Shown here piece after piece: positions 13,860 through 18,585 of a DNA stretch of 18,585 nt (position 1 is the stretch's first letter; each line of letters opens with the position of its first letter). Position numbers and translations under genes: made by a program. The DNA lies in the NCBI GenBank assembly GCA_964481035.1, contig CAYZSE010000068.1, positions 1 through 18,585 on the forward strand, written 5' to 3'. Source of the stretch: JAAAPF01 sp964481035 (GTDB lineage Bacteria; Pseudomonadota; Alphaproteobacteria; Geminicoccales; Geminicoccaceae). The notes under the pieces were generated by a model, which saw only the letters and a program-made list of their open reading frames with translations, did not search any database and had not been told where the DNA came from.

Positions 13860-16196
13860 CTACCGCGGAAGAAGCCGCAGCCGGCTGGTCGCGACCCCTG
13901 GCCGGGCCATCGGCACGTCCCGGCCTTCGGCCCAGAGCCGTCCGAGATCGGCACGGTGACGCGACATCGGATGGCCCACCTGGCCGGTCGTGGTGACGAA
14001 GCGCGACGCGCCGGGTGCGCCGAGATCGACGATCTGGCGGTAGCTGACGCCGTGCTCGCTCGCGAAGAGCGGCGGCGTCGCCCGCGCCGCGTAGCTGGCC
14101 GCTGCAACCGTCGTGTCGTCGCCCGGCGCCGGCAGCCGGACCCGCCCGAAGCGGTGCAGCGGGCCGAGCCGGGCCCACAGGGCGTGCTCGAAGACCGCCG
14201 GATGCTGGCGTCCCCAGTTCCAGGCGTCGCTCTCGGGCCCCAGCGCGCCCTCGAGCCGCGCGAGCGCGTCGTCGAGCGCAGCGGCGAGGATCGACGCACA
14301 GCTCTCCGGCGCCTCCGTGGCGACATCGTCACACCACGTGCGGCGCCGCGTCAGCGCCTCGGCGATGAACCATGGCCGATCTCGGCCGTAGGCTCCGAAC
14401 AGCTCGCCCAGCTCGTCGGCGTAGAGGTGCTCGGCTACCGCGTCGTACCAGGCGGCGAACACCGTGGCCTCGCGCGACGAGGCGACGGCCCGCCGATCCC
14501 AAGCGGCGAGGCGGCGGGCCCAAGCGGCGGCGTCGGGGCCGAGCGGCGCCGCCTCGAGGAAGAGGTCGGTGAGCTGGTCGGCGACGCCGGAGCGCACGTC
14601 GGTCTGCAGCGCCCGGAAGCTCGCGGTGTCGTGACCGTTCTCGGCGTCGAGCGCCGCCTTGATCCGAGCGAAGCGGTAGGGCTCCTCCCAGCGGCGGCTC
14701 AAGAGGTGCGGGTAGTCGCCGTCGACGACGGGATTGTTGGCGTTGGCGAGGAGCCCGTCCGGCGGATCGCGCCAGCGTGGCAGCTCGGCGTAGGGCACGC
14801 GGCCGGTCCAGGCCGAGCGCGCCTCCCACCCGGGCTGGGGCAGGGTGCCGTCGCCGGCTGCCCGAACCGGCACCGCGCCCGGCACCATGAGGCCGATCGT
14901 GCCGTCGGCGTCGGCGTAGAGGGCGTTCTGCTGGGGGTTCGTGAACGGCTCGAGCGCCGCGACGAAGCCCTGCCAGTCGCGCGCCCGTGGCACGGCGAAG
15001 CCGGCCTCGACGGTGACGTCGGCGGGCTCCAGCGCAGTCCAGCGCAAGGCGAGCGCGTGGCCATCGCCGGCGAGGTGCGCGGCGCTGCCGACCAGATCGG
15101 AGACCAACGGCCCGTTGACGCTCCAGCGCGAAGCGAAGCGCTCGGCCTCGCCGAAGCGACTGCGGATGGTGGTCGTCACCACGTCCAGAGGTGCGGTGCC
15201 GGTGGGCGTCACCGTGGCTGCGCCCGCGAGCCGCTCGACGACGAGGTCCTGGACGTCGCTGCCGGTGTTGGTGAGCCCCCAGGCGATGCGGTCGGTCCGG
15301 CCCATGACGAAGATCGGCAGCCCCGGCAGGGTCGCGCCGACGACCTCGAGCCCCGGCGCCTTCAGGCCCGCGAGATACCAGACGCCGGGCAGGCTGTGGC
15401 CGAGATGCGGGTCGTTGGCGAGGAGCGGCGCGCCGCTCGCCGTCCGCGTGCCGGCGAGCGCCCAGGCGTTCGAGCCGTGCGAGGCGGGCGGCGGCGGGCC
15501 GGCGACGGCAGCGAGCCCCTCGAGGTCGATCGTTCGCAGGGCGTGGATCGTCGCCGCTTCGGCGGGCCAAGCCTCGCGGAAGAGTTGGCGATAGACGTCT
15601 TCCGGCAGGTCGCGGGCGAGCCGCGCCCGCAACAGCTCGCGGCGCCAGTTGCCGGCGAGGTCGAGCGCCATGATCTTGACCCAGACGAGGCCGTCGGCGG
15701 CGGTCCAGGGCTCGGGGCGGTGCCACAGCGCCCAGAACTCCGGCGGCAGCACGCGCGTCTGGCTCTCGAGGAAGGCGTTGACGCCCGCCGTGTAGGCGTC
15801 GACGAGTGCTCGCGCCTCGGGGGCCAGCGCGCGGTGGCTCGCGGCGGCGAGGTCGTGCAGCCGCAACAGCCTTATGAAGCGGTCGGTCGGCAGGGCCGCT
15901 TCGCCGACGAGCTCGGCGAGCCGGCCGGCGCCGATGCGGCGGCGCAGCTCCATCTGCCAGAGGCGGTCCTGAGCGTGGACGAAGCCGAGGGCGAAGTACC
16001 CGTCGCGCTCGCTCGCCGCCTCGATGTACGGCACGCCGAAGGCGTCGCGGACGACCTCGACCGGCGCCTCGAGCCCGTCGAGCCGGACCGTCCCGTCGTG
16101 GTCCGGCAGCGAGCCCCACAGGATCAGGGCCACGACTGCGACGAGCGCGGCGACGAGGCCGGCCGAGAGGGCGAGCAGACGCTTGATCCGGCGCAT
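13860..16196 (-). CDS. Penicillin acylase family protein (possible acyl-homoserine lactone or other amide acylase)
   Basis: N-terminal nucleophile hydrolase that cleaves an amide bond to release a carboxylic acid. The 778-residue precursor starts with a signal sequence or anchor (hydrophobic, about 7-27), so it acts in the periplasm. It then has the alpha-chain motif (GVPYIEAASERDGYFALGF, about 54-72, and HAQDRLWQMELRRR). The nucleophile is Ser242 in SHGSNAWAL, where self-cleavage before the serine would give the beta chain. Further conserved stretches are ANDPHLGHSLPGVWY (260-274), GLPIFVMGRTDRIAWGLTN (292-310) and NANNPV (in the beta chain). Length is normal for the family, and the key residues are present. 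Substrate cannot be told by eye: the family includes penicillin G acylases, AHL acylases (PvdQ, QuiP) and enzymes of unknown substrate. Its ATG is at 16194-16196, divergent from the RTX gene. Confidence 0.92.
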   Translation of the reverse strand: MRRIKRLLALSAGLVAALVAVVALILWGSLPDHDGTVRLDGLEAPVEVVRDAFGVPYIEAASERDGYFALGFVHAQDRLWQMELRRRIGAGRLAELVGEAALPTDRFIRLLRLHDLAAASHRALAPEARALVDAYTAGVNAFLESQTRVLPPEFWALWHRPEPWTAADGLVWVKIMALDLAGNWRRELLRARLARDLPEDVYRQLFREAWPAEAATIHALRTIDLEGLAAVAGPPPPASHGSNAWALAGTRTASGAPLLANDPHLGHSLPGVWYLAGLKAPGLEVVGATLPGLPIFVMGRTDRIAWGLTNTGSDVQDLVVERLAGAATVTPTGTAPLDVVTTTIRSRFGEAERFASRWSVNGPLVSDLVGSAAHLAGDGHALALRWTALEPADVTVEAGFAVPRARDWQGFVAALEPFTNPQQNALYADADGTIGLMVPGAVPVRAAGDGTLPQPGWEARSAWTGRVPYAELPRWRDPPDGLLANANNPVVDGDYPHLLSRRWEEPYRFARIKAALDAENGHDTASFRALQTDVRSGVADQLTDLFLEAAPLGPDAAAWARRLAAWDRRAVASSREATVFAAWYDAVAEHLYADELGELFGAYGRDRPWFIAEALTRRRTWCDDVATEAPESCASILAAALDDALARLEGALGPESDAWNWGRQHPAVFEHALWARLGPLHRFGRVRLPAPGDDTTVAAASYAARATPPLFASEHGVSYRQIVDLGAPGASRFVTTTGQVGHPMSRHRADLGRLWAEGRDVPMARPGVATSRLRLLPR

Positions 16197-16497
16197 GGCG
16201 GGTCCGGCCCAGGTGAGAAAGTGCTGGAGCTAGCGCATTTCTCGGACTGCCGGAACCGCCCTCGCGCCCGCGCACGGCAGCGCAGCCTCGGGCGCAGCCG
16301 CGCGGTGGGTGTATGCCGGCTCGTGCGCCACAATCACCAGGCAATTCACCAAACACGTGGGGCGCAGTGGCGCGTCCGCTGGGCTAGTCGAAAAGGCTCG
16401 GTTGAAACGCTTCAACTATCAGTTAACTTTTTACACCATGCGCGCGGCCTTGGTGTCGATCCCGGCGCGCCGAGACCCAAGCCAGCGGACACGCCCC
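16197..16497. other. Divergent intergenic region between acylase and RTX genes
   Basis: Roughly 300 bases without a convincing gene. The left part (16197-16370) is GC-rich and featureless to me. The right part turns AT-richer and holds GTTGAA-ACGC-TTCAAC (16401-16416) and a possible promoter for the RTX gene: TTGAAA at 16402-16407 and a weak TAACTT at 16424-16429 with a 16-base spacer. An ATG at 16438-16440 is in frame with the RTX gene and would be near-leaderless from that promoter. Confidence 0.5.
16401..16416. promoter_or_regulatory. LacI-type operator-like palindrome upstream of the RTX gene
   Basis: GTTGAAACGCTTCAAC has perfect six-base arms (GTTGAA, TTCAAC) around ACGC with a central CG, the general form of LacI-family operators. 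It overlaps the possible -35 element TTGAAA (16402-16407), a position suited to repression. No LacI-family regulator is in the window, so the binding factor is unknown. Confidence 0.4.
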
Positions 16498-18585
16498 ATG
16501 GCCAGCCACGCCCCGGATCCCGTCCTCGCTGCTCGTCCGGCCGCCACGCAACGGGTCGACCGGACCGCGCGCCGCGCCGAGACCGCCCCGCTCAACGCGC
16601 CTATCACCGCCGCCTTCATCGGCCTTCTGCTCGCCCGCGAGCTGGCCTGGGCGGAGGAGCAGGTGGCGGTGGAGGGGGGCGCGGGCGAGGGCGCGGGCGG
16701 CGCTGAGCTGCCGGCGGCCGGCGCCGGCGTCACCGCGGCCGGCGACATCCTCGCCGCCGGCGGCGGCGCGCAGCTCACCTCGGGCGGCGAGGCCGGCCCC
16801 GGCGCGGACGGCGTGAGCGTCACCCACCTCGCCGCGGCCGACCCGACCAGCGCCGCCTTCGCCGGCGAAGGCGGCCGACCGGGCATCGTCCTCGACGACG
16901 ACCCGATGACCAACGCCATCACCCTCCAGGGCCCGGAGTTCAAGGTCGAGGCGATGAGGCTCGGCGACGGCGAGGCTCCGCCGGCCGAGGCCGAGCTCGA
17001 GGCCGGCGAGGAGCAGCTCGCCGGCTTCGGCTATCTCGGCATGATCGAGGAGTTCCAGGTCGGCACCGCCGGCGACGATGTGCTGATCGGCACCGCCGGC
17101 AACGACTACATTTCCGGGCTCGCCGGCGACGACGAGATCTTCGGCCGCGCCGGCGACGACGTCCTGCACGGCGACGAGGGCGACGACCGGGTCTTCGGCG
17201 AGGCCGGCAACGACTTCGTCTTCGGCGACGACGGCAATGACCGCGTCGACGGCGGCAGCGGCAGCGATCTGGTCTTCGGCGGTGCGGGCACGGATACCCT
17301 GGTCGGCGGCCCGAGCGACGATTGGGGCTTCGACAACCTCTTCGGCGGCTTCGACGGCGACACCTTCGTCGTCAACCACCTGACCGACGTGCCCGACGAG
17401 AGCTACGTCGCCGACAGCGCCATCGACCGCTTCACGGTCGGCACGGGGTTCATCAAGGATTTTCCCGCGGCCAAGCCCTTCTTCACCGCCGTCGACAGCT
17501 TCGACGCGCTGCCGGCGAACCTGCCGGCGGGTGCCCACGTCCACGTGTCCGCCGGCATCGAGCAGATCGTGCTCGCCGGCGACTGGGACGCCGACATCTA
17601 CGGCGGCGGCGGCGCCAATCTGCTCGTCGGCAACGCGGGCGACAACGTCATCAAAGGCTTCGCCGGCGACGACGTCCTCGACGGCCGCGGCGGCACCAAT
17701 CGCCTCGAAGGCGGCGCCGGCCACGACACCTACCTCGTCGACACCAGGCTCGAGGGTCTGGACACGATCCGCGACGGCGACGGCGCGGATGCCCTCGACG
17801 CCAACACGCTCCGCTTCAAGGGCGCCGATGCCTCCGATCTCGCGATCGCCCGCTCGGGTGACGAGGTTACCTTCGAGCTCGCCGGCGTGCTGCGCGCCAA
17901 GATCGTCGGCTACGACGACGCCGGCCCGGTCTTCTACATCCAGACCGACGACGCGACCTTCCAACTCTTCGACACCAACCATGCGCCTCGACCGGCGGCC
18001 GATGTGACGACCCAATGGGCCGTCGCCGAGGGGGGCGTGGGCCAGTACGGCCTGCCCGATGACCTCTTCGTCGATGTCGATCTCGACGACGCCGTGGCCC
18101 TGTCGGCCCGTCTCGCCGGCGGCAAAGCCCTGCCGGATTGGCTCTCCTTCGACGCCGGTACCGGCCGCTTCGTCGCCATTCCCGGTCAGGACGACGCCGG
18201 CGTTTACGAGGTCGTCATCACCGCGACCGACACCCGGGGCGCCACCGCGACCACGTCGTTCGACCTCGATGTCACCCCGGTCAACATGTCGCCGCAGGCG
18301 TTCTGGCCGGATGCGGACGTGATCTTTCGCGAAGATGCCGCCGCGCAGCCGCTCTACGACCTGCGCCCCTATTTCGCCGATGCCGATGCGAGCGACCGGC
18401 TGACCTTCTTGCTCGCCGGCAAGGATGGGACGCCGGTACCGGAGTGGCTCCAGCTCGACGGCGCCACGGGCCGGCTGACCGGCGCGCCGACCGATCCGCT
18501 CACCGCCCCGCTGGAGGTGGTCGTCACCGCCTCAGACGGCGAGCAATCGGCGAGCCTCACGCTCACCGTCGGCGTCGAGCCGGCA
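16498..18585 (+). CDS. Large RTX protein with cadherin-like domains (partial, C-terminus off the window)
   Basis: The frame is open from 16498 to the last base (696 codons, no stop). Residues 1-180 are low-complexity, Ala/Gly/Glu-rich, with a hydrophobic patch (ITAAFIGLLLARELAWA, about 36-52) but no clear cleavable signal. RTX calcium-binding nonapeptides follow at about 189-269, an intervening region, then a second RTX block at about 369-413. After these come at least two cadherin-like (dystroglycan-type/He_PIG) beta domains, at about 494-597 and 600-696, with the motifs LPDWLSFDAGTGRF and VPEWLQLDGATGRLTG. This is the style of a type I-secreted surface protein or adhesin. RTX repeats near the N-terminus with repeat domains after them suggest that much more follows. 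An in-frame ATG at 16438 is an alternative start; neither has a good ribosome site. Confidence 0.82.
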   Translation, partial: MASHAPDPVLAARPAATQRVDRTARRAETAPLNAPITAAFIGLLLARELAWAEEQVAVEGGAGEGAGGAELPAAGAGVTAAGDILAAGGGAQLTSGGEAGPGADGVSVTHLAAADPTSAAFAGEGGRPGIVLDDDPMTNAITLQGPEFKVEAMRLGDGEAPPAEAELEAGEEQLAGFGYLGMIEEFQVGTAGDDVLIGTAGNDYISGLAGDDEIFGRAGDDVLHGDEGDDRVFGEAGNDFVFGDDGNDRVDGGSGSDLVFGGAGTDTLVGGPSDDWGFDNLFGGFDGDTFVVNHLTDVPDESYVADSAIDRFTVGTGFIKDFPAAKPFFTAVDSFDALPANLPAGAHVHVSAGIEQIVLAGDWDADIYGGGGANLLVGNAGDNVIKGFAGDDVLDGRGGTNRLEGGAGHDTYLVDTRLEGLDTIRDGDGADALDANTLRFKGADASDLAIARSGDEVTFELAGVLRAKIVGYDDAGPVFYIQTDDATFQLFDTNHAPRPAADVTTQWAVAEGGVGQYGLPDDLFVDVDLDDAVALSARLAGGKALPDWLSFDAGTGRFVAIPGQDDAGVYEVVITATDTRGATATTSFDLDVTPVNMSPQAFWPDADVIFREDAAAQPLYDLRPYFADADASDRLTFLLAGKDGTPVPEWLQLDGATGRLTGAPTDPLTAPLEVVVTASDGEQSASLTLTVGVEPA
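17062..17304 (+). repeat. First RTX block: nine calcium-binding nonapeptides
   Basis: Nine consecutive nine-residue units of the form GGxGxDxux run without a gap, for example GTAGDDVLI, GTAGNDYIS, GLAGDDEIF, GRAGDDVLH and GEAGNDFVF, ending GGAGTDTLV. Each pair of units folds into a calcium-binding beta-roll turn. The last two units are the most degenerate, and a GGPSDDWGF unit follows as a decayed tenth. Confidence 0.92.
17602..17736 (+). repeat. Second RTX block: five nonapeptides
   Basis: Five nine-residue units (GGGGANLLV, GNAGDNVIK, GFAGDDVLD, GRGGTNRLE, GGAGHDTYL) come about 100 residues after the first block. Asp at the sixth position is replaced by Asn in three of them (ANLLV, DNVIK, TNRLE), so calcium binding is probably weaker than in the first block. 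Confidence 0.85.

Noticed and set aside
13956..16706. Very long + strand open frame opposite the acylase
   Set aside because: Typical high-GC antisense shadow, no domain, and it crosses the acylase promoter and the start of the RTX gene.
16423..18015. Minus strand open frame over the RTX gene, Val/Ala/Asp-rich
   Set aside because: It is the reverse reading of RTX repeats; the regularity comes from the + strand nonapeptides.

Overview
The window is GC-rich, densely packed bacterial chromosome. The protein families, the very high GC coding bias and the XRE regulator type suggest an alphaproteobacterium, perhaps of Rhodospirillales type; this placement is inferred from gene content, not from a marker gene. 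I found no rRNA, tRNA, CRISPR array, insertion sequence or phage gene.

Layout, left to right. (1) 1-39: the last codons of an unidentified + strand gene. (2) 142-3083, minus strand: a type I secretion pair, an ABC permease/ATPase followed by an HlyD-type membrane fusion protein with ATGA-type overlap. Divergent from it is a SapC-family gene (3216-4010). (3) 4028-5245, minus: a UbiH/COQ6-type FAD hydroxylase for ubiquinone synthesis. (4) 5510-6862, plus: an ammonium transporter with a well-matched sigma-54 promoter upstream and a strong UUCG-loop terminator downstream. (5) 7134-12760: the centrepiece, an apparent DSF (diffusible signal factor) quorum-sensing module. It has an RpfF-like crotonase (signal synthase), a convergent RpfC-like hybrid histidine kinase, and a REC-PAS-GGDEF-EAL response regulator directly upstream of the kinase. 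(6) A Nudix hydrolase (12849-13280), an XRE repressor-like gene (13290-13742) with a palindrome upstream, and a penicillin-acylase/AHL-acylase family enzyme (13860-16196). (7) 16498-18585, plus: the start of a large RTX protein with two RTX blocks and cadherin-like domains, running off the right edge.

How the parts may work together. The rpf-like genes have the Xanthomonas layout (regulator then kinase, convergent with the synthase), but the regulator's output is GGDEF-EAL instead of HD-GYP. The predicted circuit is: RpfF makes a cis-2-unsaturated fatty acid; the RpfC-like kinase senses it; a phosphorelay changes c-di-GMP through the GGDEF-EAL protein. A CRP/Clp-type palindrome lies just upstream of the synthase gene. 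The flanking type I secretion genes, SapC protein and large RTX protein are the kind of surface or biofilm machinery that c-di-GMP often controls. The acylase could act on acyl signals or cell-wall-type amides. These links between modules are inference from proximity and family knowledge.
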